A stretch of DNA of 64,000 bases, from NCBI RefSeq assembly GCF_024741795.1, contig NZ_CP102950.1, forward strand, positions 930,001 through 994,000, in the 5' to 3' direction. Each line of letters begins with the position of its first letter. The first letter of the stretch is position 1. The notes under the pieces are model-generated. The model saw only the letters and a list, made by a program, of their open reading frames with translations, searched no databases and was not told where the DNA came from. The DNA comes from Arthrobacter sp. CJ23 (GTDB taxonomy: Bacteria; Actinomycetota; Actinomycetes; Actinomycetales; Micrococcaceae). Position numbers and translations under genes: made by a program. Positions 1 to 10,680 of this stretch are shown in pieces.

Positions 1-642
1 TTCACCTACCGCGAGCGCGCGTACTACGAGCAGCTGCTCAAGAGCACCTCCGATGAGTTCACCAAGCTCATGATGGCCAAGATCAACATCCCGGAATACC
101 GGCGCTCCATCACGGAACGCCTCGACGCCGAGTCCCTGGTCCTGGCCGATCTGCGCCGCGAGGTGGAGGAGACGGGCAGCAAGAAGAAGGCCAACCGCAT
201 CAAGGTGGTCCAGGACCTCGTTGACAGCTACGAGCGCAGCCTCAAGGACATCGAGCGCTTCCCGGACTCCGTCGGCGTGGCCACCGTGGCAGCCATCCAC
301 TTTGCCTGCTTCGGCGATGAGCTGGTCTGCGTGATCGGCGGCACCGTGCAGGACTACATCTACTTCAACGGCGCCACGTCCCTGTACTGGGGCATGATGC
401 TGCACGCCCTGCACAACGGCTATTCCCGGTACAACTTCTACGGCACCTTCGGCATCCAAGGCCAGGACGAGGAAGGGCACGGCGGCTACGCCTTCAAGAA
501 GGGCTTTGGCGGCGAGGTGGTGCAGTTGCTGGGCGATTTCGTGGCCCCGGTGAATCCGCCGGTCTTCCACGCAAACCGCCTCGCGAGGAAAGCGATCGGC
601 GTTGCACAGGATCTGCTGGGAAGATTGCGGGGAAAGCGGTAA
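1..642 (+). CDS. FemABX-type peptidoglycan bridge aminoacyltransferase, C-terminal part
   Basis: The reading frame is open from the first base and ends at 642, so about 213 C-terminal residues are visible and the start lies outside the window. The family adds amino acids from aminoacyl-tRNA to the peptidoglycan stem peptide at the cytoplasmic face of the membrane. Residues roughly 15-80 of the fragment are charged and helical, fitting the antiparallel coiled-coil arm of FemA/FemX. The following part (VATVAAIHFACFGDE, then a YIYFNGATS segment and a YNFYGTFGI segment) fits the second GNAT-like fold. A FemX/MurM-like enzyme is likely. Its exact amino acid and target position cannot be told from this fragment. 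Confidence 0.8.
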   Translation, partial: FTYRERAYYEQLLKSTSDEFTKLMMAKINIPEYRRSITERLDAESLVLADLRREVEETGSKKKANRIKVVQDLVDSYERSLKDIERFPDSVGVATVAAIHFACFGDELVCVIGGTVQDYIYFNGATSLYWGMMLHALHNGYSRYNFYGTFGIQGQDEEGHGGYAFKKGFGGEVVQLLGDFVAPVNPPVFHANRLARKAIGVAQDLLGRLRGKR

Positions 643-669
643 TCCGTCCACCAAGGGAGGAAGAACAGA

Positions 670-2157
670 GTGACTGAAGGACCCCAGGGCGCCGGTTCCC
701 GGCCCCACACGGACGGTCTTCCCAAGACGCAGCCGCTCAGGCCTTCCCAAGTCCGCCAGAATGTCAACGCCAAGCGCATGCTCCGCCGGCTAGTGCAGGG
801 GGAGAACCCGCCCACCGCGCCCATGAGCATCGTGGACCGCCTGGCGGGCAGCCCCTACGCCAACCCCACCATCCAGGTGGGCGGCGTTGACGCGTCGGCG
901 CGCAAGACGATCGACTTTGCCCTGCACCTGGCCGAGTCCATGTTCCGGTACGGTGCGGGTGCCCTCGAGGTTGAGACCAGTATGATCGCCGTGACGGCGG
1001 CGCTGGGGCTGAAGAACATCGAGGTGGACATCACCAACCAGTCCTTCGCCATCAACTACGCTCCCAAGGACCAGACGCCCATCTCGCTTCTGCGGGTGGT
1101 CCGGTCCTGGACCAACAACTACGCCGGGCTGGCCCAGGTGCACCAGCTGGTCACGGACATCGTGGCCGGGGGAGTGGGCCGTTCCGAGGCGGTGCGGCGG
1201 CTGGATGAGATCATCCGCAGCACCAAGCCGTTCCCGCGCTGGATGGTCACCATGGCCTTCGGCGTGTTCGCCGCCGTGTTCGTGGGTGTGCTGGGCGGCG
1301 GCCCCGGCGCCTCGGGCCTGGCCTTCGTGGCCAATCTGCTGGTCAACCTGGTGGCCCGCCAGCTGGGCAAATGGCGCACGCCGGACTTCTTCGCCACCAT
1401 GGCGTGTTCGTTCCTGGTCACCTTCATCGCCCTGGCACTGAAGTGGGCGGGGGCGGACATCGCGCCGTCCATCGTGGTGGCGGGCGGCATCCTGCTGCTG
1501 CTGCCCACGGGCCGCCTCGTCTCGTCCGTGCAGGACGCCATCAATGGCTTCCCTGTCACCGCGGCCGGCCGCTTCCTCTCGACCCTCCTGACCTTCGGCG
1601 CGATCGTCGCCGGCATCGCCGTCGCGGTGGTCTGCGGGGAGCTGATCGGCAGCGAGGTCCTGGACGTCACCCAAACATTCCCCGAGGCGTATCCATTGTG
1701 GGGCCAGGCGATCCTGATCGCCGTTGCGGTGGTGGCCATCGGCGTCACCGAACAGACGCAGACCAGGCTTTTGCTTCCGACCGCGGCGGTGGGCTTGGTG
1801 GGATTCTTCGCCCTGTGGGGGGCCACCTTCCTCGGCCTGGGCGACCGCTTGTCGCCCGCCATCGCGGCGGTCATCATCGGTTTGCTGGCCCGGGTGGTCG
1901 CCCTGAAGCTCGGCGCGCCCCAGCTGGTGGTGGCCGTGCCGGCAGCCTTGATCCTGCTGCCGGGACTCAAGATATTCCGTTCCATGTATGTCTTGACCGT
2001 GGAGGAAGCGGACATCCTGCTTGGCGCCGGCGGCATGCTGAACGCGGCCGCGATTGTCATGGGCGTGGCCGCCGGCATTGTGCTGGGCGACAATCTGGCC
2101 CGGCCGTTCACCAAGAGCCTGTCCAGCAACGAGCGACGCAGGGTCAGGCGCCGCTGA
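670..2157 (+). CDS. ThrE-family threonine/serine exporter
   Basis: A 495-residue membrane protein with the ThrE architecture: an N-terminal cytoplasmic part (about 1-170) leads into a two-part membrane domain with about ten hydrophobic segments. The family exports threonine and serine by proton antiport, as first described in Corynebacterium glutamicum. The start is GTG at 670, chosen because an AGGGAGG ribosome binding site lies 9-10 bases upstream and the start directly follows the FemABX gene (27-bp gap). The C-terminus is very basic (RRRVRRR) and is encoded inside the first copy of a 24-bp direct repeat. The substrate is inferred from family membership only. Confidence 0.85.
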   Translation: MTEGPQGAGSRPHTDGLPKTQPLRPSQVRQNVNAKRMLRRLVQGENPPTAPMSIVDRLAGSPYANPTIQVGGVDASARKTIDFALHLAESMFRYGAGALEVETSMIAVTAALGLKNIEVDITNQSFAINYAPKDQTPISLLRVVRSWTNNYAGLAQVHQLVTDIVAGGVGRSEAVRRLDEIIRSTKPFPRWMVTMAFGVFAAVFVGVLGGGPGASGLAFVANLLVNLVARQLGKWRTPDFFATMACSFLVTFIALALKWAGADIAPSIVVAGGILLLLPTGRLVSSVQDAINGFPVTAAGRFLSTLLTFGAIVAGIAVAVVCGELIGSEVLDVTQTFPEAYPLWGQAILIAVAVVAIGVTEQTQTRLLLPTAAVGLVGFFALWGATFLGLGDRLSPAIAAVIIGLLARVVALKLGAPQLVVAVPAALILLPGLKIFRSMYVLTVEEADILLGAGGMLNAAAIVMGVAAGIVLGDNLARPFTKSLSSNERRRVRRR

Positions 2158-2204
2158 CGGCGGCACCCGGTCGGCGGCCGGGGTCAGGCGCCGCTGACGG
2201 CGGC
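2141..2204. repeat. 24-bp direct repeat with internal hairpins between convergent genes
   Basis: The 24-mer beginning gggtcaggcgccgctgac is present perfectly at 2141-2164 and 2181-2204. Each copy contains the inverted repeat GTCAG/CTGAC around a GC core. The first copy includes the stop codon of the exporter gene. The second abuts the stop codon of the convergent siderophore-interacting gene. The pair may act as a bidirectional transcription stop, but there is no T-tract. Confidence 0.55.
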
Positions 2205-2205
2205 G

Positions 2206-3045
2206 CTAGATCTGGCCGATCGGCAGTTTTTTCTCGGCCTGGAAGTCTTCCTCCACGCGGCCTTGGGCCCAGTACCCGGACAGGGAAACCTGGGAGCGTT
2301 CCAGGCCGTGCTTGACGAAGAACACTTCCCGCATGGCCTTCATGTACCCGCGCTCCCCGTGCGCAAACACGCTGACGCGGCCGGCCGGCAACTCGGCGGA
2401 GCGCAGCGCCTCGATGAGCAGCTCGCTGGAGCCTGCCGGGACGCCTTCGCGCAACAGCCAGGTCAGTTCGACGCCTGCGGGGGCTGCGATGTCCAGGATG
2501 TCGGCGGTGCTGTCCACCTCGAGGAACGCGGCGCCGCGGGCGTCCGGCGACAGCGACTCGATGGACGCGGCGATCGCCGGCAGGGCGGCGTCGTCGCCGG
2601 CGAAAAGGTGCCAGTCGGCGTCGCGGGCGGGATTGAACGCGCCGCCCGGGCCCGTGAAGACCATGGGGTCGCCGGGTTCGGCAGCCAGTGCCCACGGCCC
2701 GGCGAGGCCTTCATCGCCGTGCACCACAAAGTCAACGGCCAGTTCCTGCGCCGCCAGGTCCACCCAGCGGATCGTGTAGGTGCGGGTGTGGGGCCACTGG
2801 GCGCGGGGCATCGATTCGCGGATCGACCACAGGTCCAGCGGCTGCGGGTACTCGACGTCCGGCTGCGGGAAAACGATCTTGATGTACCGGTCCACGAACT
2901 CGTTGTTCGTGTAGTCGGCAAAGCCCGGGCCGCCGGCGACGACCCGCACCATGTGCGGCGAAAGCCGTTCCTTGCGCAGGACCGTGAGGTTCACCTGGGG
3001 GCGCGTGTTGCGCGTGGCAGAAGAAGTGGCAGGCAGGGCAGTCAT
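2206..3045 (-). CDS. Siderophore-interacting protein (FAD-dependent ferric-siderophore reductase)
   Basis: 279 residues. An N-terminal FAD-binding barrel (about 15-130) carries the RTYTIR motif typical of ferredoxin-reductase-like flavin sites. It is followed by the SIP NAD(P)H-binding domain (about 135-245). The family reduces ferric siderophores in the cytoplasm to release iron. An IdeR/DtxR-type iron box directly abuts the ATG, and a TAGGCT -10 hexamer lies 7 bases upstream, so the mRNA is probably leaderless and repressed when iron is plentiful. A DtxR-family repressor is encoded at 20966-21661. No siderophore transporter or synthesis gene lies beside it. Confidence 0.88.
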   Translation of the reverse strand: MTALPATSSATRNTRPQVNLTVLRKERLSPHMVRVVAGGPGFADYTNNEFVDRYIKIVFPQPDVEYPQPLDLWSIRESMPRAQWPHTRTYTIRWVDLAAQELAVDFVVHGDEGLAGPWALAAEPGDPMVFTGPGGAFNPARDADWHLFAGDDAALPAIAASIESLSPDARGAAFLEVDSTADILDIAAPAGVELTWLLREGVPAGSSELLIEALRSAELPAGRVSVFAHGERGYMKAMREVFFVKHGLERSQVSLSGYWAQGRVEEDFQAEKKLPIGQI

Positions 3046-3064
3046 GTAGGTAAGCCTAAGCTAA
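3046..3064 (-). promoter_or_regulatory. IdeR/DtxR iron box overlapping a leaderless promoter
   Basis: On the minus strand the 19-mer TTAGCTTAGGCTTACCTAC matches the actinobacterial iron box TTAGGTTAGGCTAACCTAA at 16 of 19 positions. It includes the TAGGCT hexamer (3053-3058) that is the best -10 candidate for the gene starting at 3045. Repressor binding would therefore block RNA polymerase directly. Confidence 0.75.
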
Positions 3065-3097
3065 TAACCGCCGCCGCGCCCATTCGGTGGCTTCCCG

Positions 3098-3862
3098 TTA
3101 CAGGACGGGCAGTTCCCAGTCGACCGGCGCGGCGCCCTGCTGGGACAACAGGGCGTTAGCCCGGCTGAACGGCCGCGAGCCAAAGAAGCCGCGGGAGGCG
3201 GAAAGCGGGCTCGGATGTGCCGAAACCAGCGCCGGTGCGCCGTCCAGCAGCGGCACCACGGCCTCGGCGTCCTTGCCCCACAGGATGGCCACAAGCGGGC
3301 TCGGCTTGCCGTCCGCATCCCGGCGGCCGGCGACGGCCGTGACTGCCGCCGTCGTGATGGCCTCCCAGCCTTTGCCCCGGTGCGAGCCGGCGTTGCCGGC
3401 GGTGACGCTGAGGACCCTGTTGAGCAGGAGGACGCCCTGGCTGCTCCAGGCCGAAAGGTCGCCGTGCACGCGCGGCGGCAGTCCCAGGTCGTCGTGGAGT
3501 TCGCGGTAGATGTTGCTGAGGCTGCGGGGGATCGGCCGGGTCTGCGGCGAAACAGCGAAGGAAAGCCCGACGGCGTGTCCCGGCGTCGGGTAGGGATCCT
3601 GGCCCAGGATCAGGACCTTGACGTCGGCCAGCGGCTGGCGGAAGGCACGGAGGAGGTTTCCGGCGGCGGGAAGGACCTGATGCCCGGCAGCGGATTGGGC
3701 TGCCACGAAGTCCAAAGCGGAGCGCAGTTGCGGCTCCACCGGCCCCAGGGCCGACGCCCAGTCCGGGGCCATGAGCTCCGCCAACGGCAGGCCGGCCAGT
3801 TCCGCAAAGCCGTCCGCGCCGCCACCGGCCGGCTCCAGCTCAAACAGCGCATCGTCACCCAT
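3098..3862 (-). CDS. ung: Uracil-DNA glycosylase (UDG family 1)
   Basis: 254 residues with both UNG active-site motifs: [16 protein letters not shown] (catalytic Asp, water-activating loop) and [14 protein letters not shown] (minor-groove intercalation loop with the catalytic His). It removes uracil from DNA as the first step of base excision repair. The reading frame continues upstream of the chosen ATG at 3862, but the UNG-like sequence begins there ([10 protein letters not shown]) and the extension would overlap the divergent gene. The GQDPYP form, with Pro in place of the enterobacterial His, is usual in actinobacterial UNGs as I recall them. Confidence 0.93.
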   Translation of the reverse strand: MGDDALFELEPAGGGADGFAELAGLPLAELMAPDWASALGPVEPQLRSALDFVAAQSAAGHQVLPAAGNLLRAFRQPLADVKVLILGQDPYPTPGHAVGLSFAVSPQTRPIPRSLSNIYRELHDDLGLPPRVHGDLSAWSSQGVLLLNRVLSVTAGNAGSHRGKGWEAITTAAVTAVAGRRDADGKPSPLVAILWGKDAEAVVPLLDGAPALVSAHPSPLSASRGFFGSRPFSRANALLSQQGAAPVDWELPVL

Positions 3863-3968
3863 CACGCCGCCATTGTCTCCCGCGCGGAGGCCGCCGGCTA
3901 AATGACAGCGTTCGTATTCGCCCGTAGCATGGAGAAGGAGACCCCCAACAGAGCCGAAGGAGTGTGCC

Positions 3969-4301
3969 ATGACGGAGCCCGCCCCCGAGCACGGGTCCGG
4001 CCCTGAGCGCCCGGCCCTCGCAGACCTCTCGGCCGAGACGCGCAGTGATTCCCCCCTGAGCGAGCGGGACCAGCAGATGCTCGCCCTCGAACGGCAATGG
4101 TGGAAGTACGCCGGGGCCAAGGAACAGGCCATCAGGGAGCTGTTCGACCTCTCGGCCACCCACTATTACCAGATCCTCAATGCACTCATCGATACCGAGG
4201 ATGCATTGGCCCACGATCCCATGCTGGTGAAGCGACTGCGTAGACTACGTACGTCGCGCCAGTGTGCGCGTACTGCGCGCCGCTTGGGGTCCGACGCGTA
4301 A
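3969..4301 (+). CDS. DUF3263 domain protein
   Basis: 110 residues, soluble and highly charged. The middle carries the DUF3263 signature: [16 protein letters not shown], then [19 protein letters not shown], then a [17 protein letters not shown] tail. The region looks like a helix-turn-helix able to contact DNA ([15 protein letters not shown]), but I know no established function. An AAGGAG site lies 8 bases before the ATG. It sits 49 bp before the LytR_C gene on the same strand, an arrangement I recall from other Micrococcaceae. It is divergent from ung. Confidence 0.8.
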   Translation: MTEPAPEHGSGPERPALADLSAETRSDSPLSERDQQMLALERQWWKYAGAKEQAIRELFDLSATHYYQILNALIDTEDALAHDPMLVKRLRRLRTSRQCARTARRLGSDA

Positions 4302-4350
4302 ACGCCACGCTGATTTCTCAGCAAGCAAGCAGCAAGGACAACGCTTCACC

Positions 4351-4989
4351 ATGACCAAATTTGCCAGGGATGAATTCGACCGAGTCCCGCAGAGCCCCTC
4401 GCGGCAGGGTGTCCACCGTGCCACCACCGCACCGTCCCGCCCTGCACTGTGGCCGGTCCTCACCCTTGGCGTCCTGGCACTGGCCGTCGGTCTGCTTGCC
4501 TTTTTCATCTTCCCCAAGGTCGGGTTCACCGCGCCGCAGGCGGCCACGAGCATCTCCCAGCAAGGTGCCGCCAAGGGAACGGCCCCGTCATCCTCGCCCT
4601 CGGACCCGGCCAACCAGCCAGCCGCTTCCACGGAGCCGTCCGCCGCGTCTTCCACGGAGCCCTCCGCTGGGCCCTCGACGTCGGGAACTCCCTCAGCCCC
4701 GGCGGGCCCGGCCGTGGACAAGACCACGGCGGTGTCCGTTTACAACGCCACCACCACCGGCGGCCTGGCCGGTCGTGTTGCCGGGACTGTTGAAGGCGGC
4801 GGCTGGCCACTCTCCACGGTCGGCAACTGGGGCGGACTGCCGCAGCAGAGCTCGGTGATCTTCTACAACAGCCCGGCCCAGAAAGGCAACGCCCAGGCGC
4901 TGGCCACCCTGCTACGGATTGCCAACGTCGTGGAATCCCTGGAAATCCAGCAGCCCCTGGTAGTTGTCCTGGGCCCCGGATACGCCTAG
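4351..4989 (+). CDS. LytR C-terminal domain protein, membrane-anchored
   Basis: 212 residues. A short cytoplasmic N-terminus is followed by one membrane helix (about 31-53, PALWPVLTLGVLALAVGL...). A long Ser/Thr/Pro/Ala linker (about 65-125) follows, then a LytR_C domain (about 127-212, beginning TAVSVYNATTTGGLAGRV). The domain is found outside the membrane in LytR-CpsA-Psr and related cell-envelope proteins, but no catalytic LCP domain is present here. The start was placed at ATG 4351 behind AAGGAC. An in-frame upstream extension would overlap the DUF3263 gene and lacks family-like sequence. Confidence 0.8.
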   Translation: MTKFARDEFDRVPQSPSRQGVHRATTAPSRPALWPVLTLGVLALAVGLLAFFIFPKVGFTAPQAATSISQQGAAKGTAPSSSPSDPANQPAASTEPSAASSTEPSAGPSTSGTPSAPAGPAVDKTTAVSVYNATTTGGLAGRVAGTVEGGGWPLSTVGNWGGLPQQSSVIFYNSPAQKGNAQALATLLRIANVVESLEIQQPLVVVLGPGYA

Positions 4990-5217
4990 CCTCTGCTGGC
5001 TCTTGGTGCCCGATTGGGTGCCCGTTTGGGTGCCTTGGCGGGGTCCCGCGGCGCCCGAACCGGGTCCGTTCCGGCTGAACTCGGTTAAGCCTCAATAACA
5101 ATGTGGCGGTCCCTGCCCTGCCCCCGGGCGCGGACAACGTGACAGTGGTTACAGTTGATTGCATCCGGCCCGGAGATCCCGGGAGGCCGGATCAGGCTAG
5201 TTGAAAGTGTGGGCATC

Positions 5218-5424
5218 ATGGCTTTGGGAACCGTCAAATGGTTCAATGCCGAAAAGGGCTACGGCTTCATCACTGTGGATGAATCCGGCGACGACGTTTT
5301 TGTGCACTGGTCTGCCATACAGATGGAAGGCTACCGCGTCCTTGAAGAAGGGCAGCGTGTTGAATTCGAGCTTGGCGAAGGCCAGAAGGGCCCCCAGGCC
5401 GAAGGCGTGCAGCTCGCCGAGTAA
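5218..5424 (+). CDS. Cold-shock protein (CspA family)
   Basis: 68 residues, the standard length of a single cold-shock domain. RNP1 is KGYGFI and RNP2 is VFVHW, both intact. It binds single-stranded RNA/DNA and acts as an RNA chaperone. The start is ATG 5218, because the domain begins [16 protein letters not shown] at once; an in-frame upstream extension (from 5155) is not part of the fold. The upstream 228 bp hold no gene. A second cold-shock-domain protein with an extension is encoded at 18205. Confidence 0.93.
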   Translation: MALGTVKWFNAEKGYGFITVDESGDDVFVHWSAIQMEGYRVLEEGQRVEFELGEGQKGPQAEGVQLAE

Positions 5425-7401
<1,977 letters not shown>

Positions 7402-7709
7402 GCCCCCTGCGCTGACCATTCAGCCACACTGACGACGGCGGTTCCCACCGAAAGGCGGGGGCCGCCGTCGCTGTTTCTGTGCTGCCGTTTCGGCACCCCG
7501 CTCCGTGCCCGACGCTGTTTCGGCACCCGTTGAGGAGATCGGCACCCGGCCGAACTGCAGCGGATGTCCGCACCGGGTGCAGATGTGCCGGCCTGCGGGG
7601 TGTCCCCGAGCTCCCAGGATGCCCGCGCGGCGCACAGTCCGGCCGCGCAGCTCCGGCATGATCCTCCGCGCGAAGAATCCTGTCTGCTGGGTCTGGCAGG
7701 ATTAAGGGC
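7402..7709. other. 308-bp intergenic stretch after groEL
   Basis: It holds the groEL terminator near its left end and no supported gene. The motif TTTCGGCACCC occurs twice (near 7488 and 7518) with a third partial copy near 7540. The right end must hold the promoter of the RNase H gene, but no clear -35/-10 pair stands out. Confidence 0.5.
7433..7478 (+). terminator. Rho-independent terminator of groEL
   Basis: A 17-bp stem (CGACGGCGG...ACC, 7433-7449, with GGCGGGGG...CGTCG, 7454-7470, some G-U pairs) closes a GAAA tetraloop and is followed by a short T-rich run. Confidence 0.7.
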
Positions 7710-8747
7710 ATGACGATTATTGCTGCCGCCGACGGTTCTGCCCTCGGCAATCCCGGGCCGGCCGGTTGGGCCTGGTACGTTGACGACTCCTGCTGGCGTG
7801 CCGGGGGATGGCCGCACGGCACCAACAACCAGGGCGAGCTCATGGCAGTACTGGACCTCTTCCGGTCCACCGCGCACCTCCCGCAGGAAGAGCTGCGGAT
7901 CCTGTGCGACAGCCAGTACGTCATCAACTGCATCAGCAAATGGATGCCGGGCTGGAAGCGCAAAGGCTGGCGCAAGGCGGACGGCAAGCCGGTCCTGAAC
8001 CTCGATCTGCTCAAGGAGATCGACCAGGCCGTTGTCGGGCGTAAATACACCTTCGAGTGGGTCAAGGGCCATGCCGGGCACCCCCTCAATGAGGCCGCCG
8101 ACGACCGTGCCCGTGCCGTGGCAACCGCCTACCAGCAAAAGTCCACAGCCCCCCAGGGCCCCGGCTTCCCCGGCGCCCCTGCCACGTCCAACGGAACCGC
8201 GCCTTCACAGGCCGCTCCGGCTATTGGAACCGCGGCCGCTGCCGGCGAGCCCACGCTCTTTGGCAGCCTGGCCCCGTCAGTCCAAGCGGCTCCTGTTTCC
8301 CGGCCTGACCTTTTCAACCAGCCGGAACAGTTCAACCAGCCGGATCTTTTCAGCGAACCGGACCTTTTCAGCGACTTCGACGAAGAAGCACCCGCCGGGC
8401 AGGAAGTCTCCGCCGAGGACGTCGTGGTGGCGCTGGAACGGGAGTTGCTGCAGCCGGAGGTGCGGGCCGATATCGGCCGCACCGGCGTGCTGCTGCACCC
8501 CGACTTCACTGAGATCGGCAGCTCCGGGCGCCTGTGGACCCGCGACGCAATGATGATGGAGCTTGAGGGCGATCCTGGAGAATCCACTGAACTGGAACTC
8601 CTGGGCGCCGACCGCCTCAATGAGGGCACCGTGCTCCTGAACTACCGAAGCCACGGAAGGGCCGGGTCTGCGTTGCGCAGCTCGGTCTGGCTGCTGGACG
8701 GCGGCCGGTGGCGGCTGCGGTTCCACCAGGGAACGCCGGAGAACTGA
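7710..8747 (+). CDS. RNase HI with long linker and C-terminal DUF4440-like domain
   Basis: 345 residues in three parts. Residues 1-140 are a type 1 RNase H domain with the acidic catalytic set D8, E43 (NNQGEL), D67 (CDSQY) and D131/D132. This enzyme cleaves the RNA strand of RNA-DNA hybrids. Residues about 143-232 are a low-complexity linker with repeated short motifs (EPTLF 180-184, RPDLF 198-202, QPDLF 210-214, EPDLF 216-220). Residues about 235-345 look like a DUF4440/NTF2-like fold (VLLHPDFTEIGSSGRLWTRD, then WRLRFHQGTPEN). The last domain is assigned from sequence pattern only. Single-domain RNase HI is usually about 150 residues, so the protein is more than double length. Confidence 0.85.
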   Translation: MTIIAAADGSALGNPGPAGWAWYVDDSCWRAGGWPHGTNNQGELMAVLDLFRSTAHLPQEELRILCDSQYVINCISKWMPGWKRKGWRKADGKPVLNLDLLKEIDQAVVGRKYTFEWVKGHAGHPLNEAADDRARAVATAYQQKSTAPQGPGFPGAPATSNGTAPSQAAPAIGTAAAAGEPTLFGSLAPSVQAAPVSRPDLFNQPEQFNQPDLFSEPDLFSDFDEEAPAGQEVSAEDVVVALERELLQPEVRADIGRTGVLLHPDFTEIGSSGRLWTRDAMMMELEGDPGESTELELLGADRLNEGTVLLNYRSHGRAGSALRSSVWLLDGGRWRLRFHQGTPEN

Positions 8748-8836
8748 TGCGCTGACGAGGGATGCGTTGACCTGGGGCATGCACTGACCTGCGGGGGCCG
8801 CCACCCGTGGGGGACAGGCGGCGGCCCAGCAGGAAC

Positions 8837-9127
8837 CTAGTACGTGAAGCGCTGGGTGTTGCCCTGCTCTGCCTGTTGGTAGCTCGCAGCCGCGGAGGAC
8901 AGTGCGAGGTTGATCGAGGCCAGTGATTCCTCCACCTTGCGCTGCGTCAGCGTCCATTCGCTCACGAGGGACTGGAAGTTGTTGGCGGCCGAGCCCCGCC
9001 ACGTGGCCTGCAGTTCGTCAAGCCCGCTCTTCATGGCCTGGACGTCCGCGCTGATGCGGTCCACCGTCGCTTTGACGTTGGCTGACTTGAGCTGGAGCAG
9101 TTCGGTATCGACGGAAATGACGCTCAT
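8837..9127 (-). CDS. WXG100-family protein (ESAT-6-like)
   Basis: 96 residues forming two predicted helices around a WRG turn (W43), the hallmark of WXG100 proteins exported by type VII (ESX) secretion systems. The length is standard. No EccC/EccD or partner WXG100 gene is in the window, so the secretion apparatus, if present, is elsewhere. The C-terminus (AEQGNTQRFTY) does not contain a clear YxxxD/E export signal. Confidence 0.85.
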   Translation of the reverse strand: MSVISVDTELLQLKSANVKATVDRISADVQAMKSGLDELQATWRGSAANNFQSLVSEWTLTQRKVEESLASINLALSSAAASYQQAEQGNTQRFTY

Positions 9128-9229
9128 GATGGGGCCTTTCGACTCTGATGGTCCGCGTGCTGCGGCGGGACTTTGTCCTCTGCCTCGAGCCTAGGAAGCC
9201 CTACGTGGCCAGGTAAGCACCCTTCGCTG

Positions 9230-10678
9230 CTATGTGGATAACAGCTTGGCTGGCTCTTCGCGGAACGGCAGGCTGACCACCAGGGTGGCGCCGCCGCCGT
9301 CGGTCTCTTCCACGCGCACGGTGCCCTCATGCGATCCCACGATCGCCGCCACAATGGCCAGGCCCAGGCCACTGCCGCCGGTCTCGCGGGTCCGCGAGGT
9401 ATCTGAGCGATAGAAGCGCTCGAAGATCCTGGGAGCCTCGCTGTCCGGGATGCCGGGCCCGTGGTCGCGGATCTCGATCACCGAGGAGGCCCCCGTGGGG
9501 GTCTTCCTGACACCGACCGCCAGCTCAACCGGGCTGCCGTCGGGCGTGTAGCGCAGGGCATTGCCCACCAGGTTCCCCACCACCTGGCGGAGCTTGGCCT
9601 CATCGCCGCGCACGGGGGCAGGCGAGGCGGTCCCGCCGTCGAGCCCTGTGAGCGCAATGGTGCGGTCGCCCGAGGTCGCGCGGGAGTCCACCACGGCGTC
9701 GTGCGCGAGCAGCTGCAGGTCGACGGGCTTGAGCTGCAGCGGCCGCTGTTCGTCGAGGCGGGCAAGCAGCAGGAGGTCTTCCACCATGGAGCCCATGCGC
9801 TTGGCCTCGCTTTCGATCCGGCCCATGGCCATGGCCACGTCGTCCTTGCTGGCCAGGGCGCCGTGGCGGTAGAGCTCGGAGAAGCCTCGGATGGTGACCA
9901 GCGGGGTCCGGAGTTCGTGCGAGGCATCCGCGGCGAAACGGCGCATGCGGGACTCGGAAGCTGCCCGCGCCGCGAACGAGGATTCGATGTGGGCGAGCAT
10001 GGCGTTGAGGGATCCGCCCAGACGGCCGACCTCGGTATTCGGGTTCTCGATTTCCACACGCCGGGACAGGTCTCCGGCGGCGATGGCCGCGGCGGTCTTC
10101 TCCACCCTGCCCAGCGGCCGGAAGGACCGCGCCACGGTCCACGTCGCGATGAAGAACGCGAGGACGAGCGTCAGGAGCCCGACGCCGACCACCACCAGGG
10201 TTGCGTGCTCCATGACCTTGTCCACCGGGGAGAGGGGCAGGCCGACGATGACCACGCCGTTGCGCCCGGTCTCGTCCACGACATTCACGGCCACTACGCG
10301 CCAGTTCCCGCCATCGGTGCCGCGCGCCTGGAACGGGTTGTAGCCGCGGTCCTTGGCCTCGGCCGGGGTGATGTTGGAGATGTCGGGGCGGGAGGTCTTG
10401 CTGCCGCCGAAGGGGTAGGGCGCGAGGCCCTGGACGTAGAGCGTCAGCGAATAGTCCGTGGGCACGGAGGGGTTGAACTGGGACAGCTTGTCGAACGACT
10501 GCTGGATCTGTGCCAACTGGACCGCGGCCTTGAGCTTGTCGTCAACCTGGTCCTGCAGGTACCTCTGGACCAGGGCCAGCGTCCCGGCTCCCGTGGCGGC
10601 CAGGGCAAGGAGAAGCAGGCCCATGATGATGGCGACCAACTGGGACCGCAGGGAGGCCGCTTTCCACCGCTGTACCAA
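9230..10678 (-). CDS. Two-component sensor histidine kinase
   Basis: 482 residues from a TTG at 10678 that follows the stop of the response regulator gene by 2 bases; GAGAAG lies upstream as a weak ribosome site. Order: membrane helix (about 12-35), extracytoplasmic sensor region (about 36-165), second membrane helix (about 168-190), HAMP (FRPLGRVEKTAAAIAAGDLS), HisKA with phospho-acceptor in DASHELRTPL, and HATPase with DHGPGIP and GGSGLGLAIV boxes. The partner is the OmpR-type regulator upstream in the same operon. The stimulus is unknown. CTG at 10684 is an alternative but unlikely start. Confidence 0.9.
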   Translation of the reverse strand: MVQRWKAASLRSQLVAIIMGLLLLALAATGAGTLALVQRYLQDQVDDKLKAAVQLAQIQQSFDKLSQFNPSVPTDYSLTLYVQGLAPYPFGGSKTSRPDISNITPAEAKDRGYNPFQARGTDGGNWRVVAVNVVDETGRNGVVIVGLPLSPVDKVMEHATLVVVGVGLLTLVLAFFIATWTVARSFRPLGRVEKTAAAIAAGDLSRRVEIENPNTEVGRLGGSLNAMLAHIESSFAARAASESRMRRFAADASHELRTPLVTIRGFSELYRHGALASKDDVAMAMGRIESEAKRMGSMVEDLLLLARLDEQRPLQLKPVDLQLLAHDAVVDSRATSGDRTIALTGLDGGTASPAPVRGDEAKLRQVVGNLVGNALRYTPDGSPVELAVGVRKTPTGASSVIEIRDHGPGIPDSEAPRIFERFYRSDTSRTRETGGSGLGLAIVAAIVGSHEGTVRVEETDGGGATLVVSLPFREEPAKLLST

Positions 10679-10680
10679 GG

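Noticed and set aside
8837..9127. Part of a type VII secretion locus
   Set aside because: Only one WXG100 gene is present. No EccC, EccB, EccD or mycosin gene is within the window.
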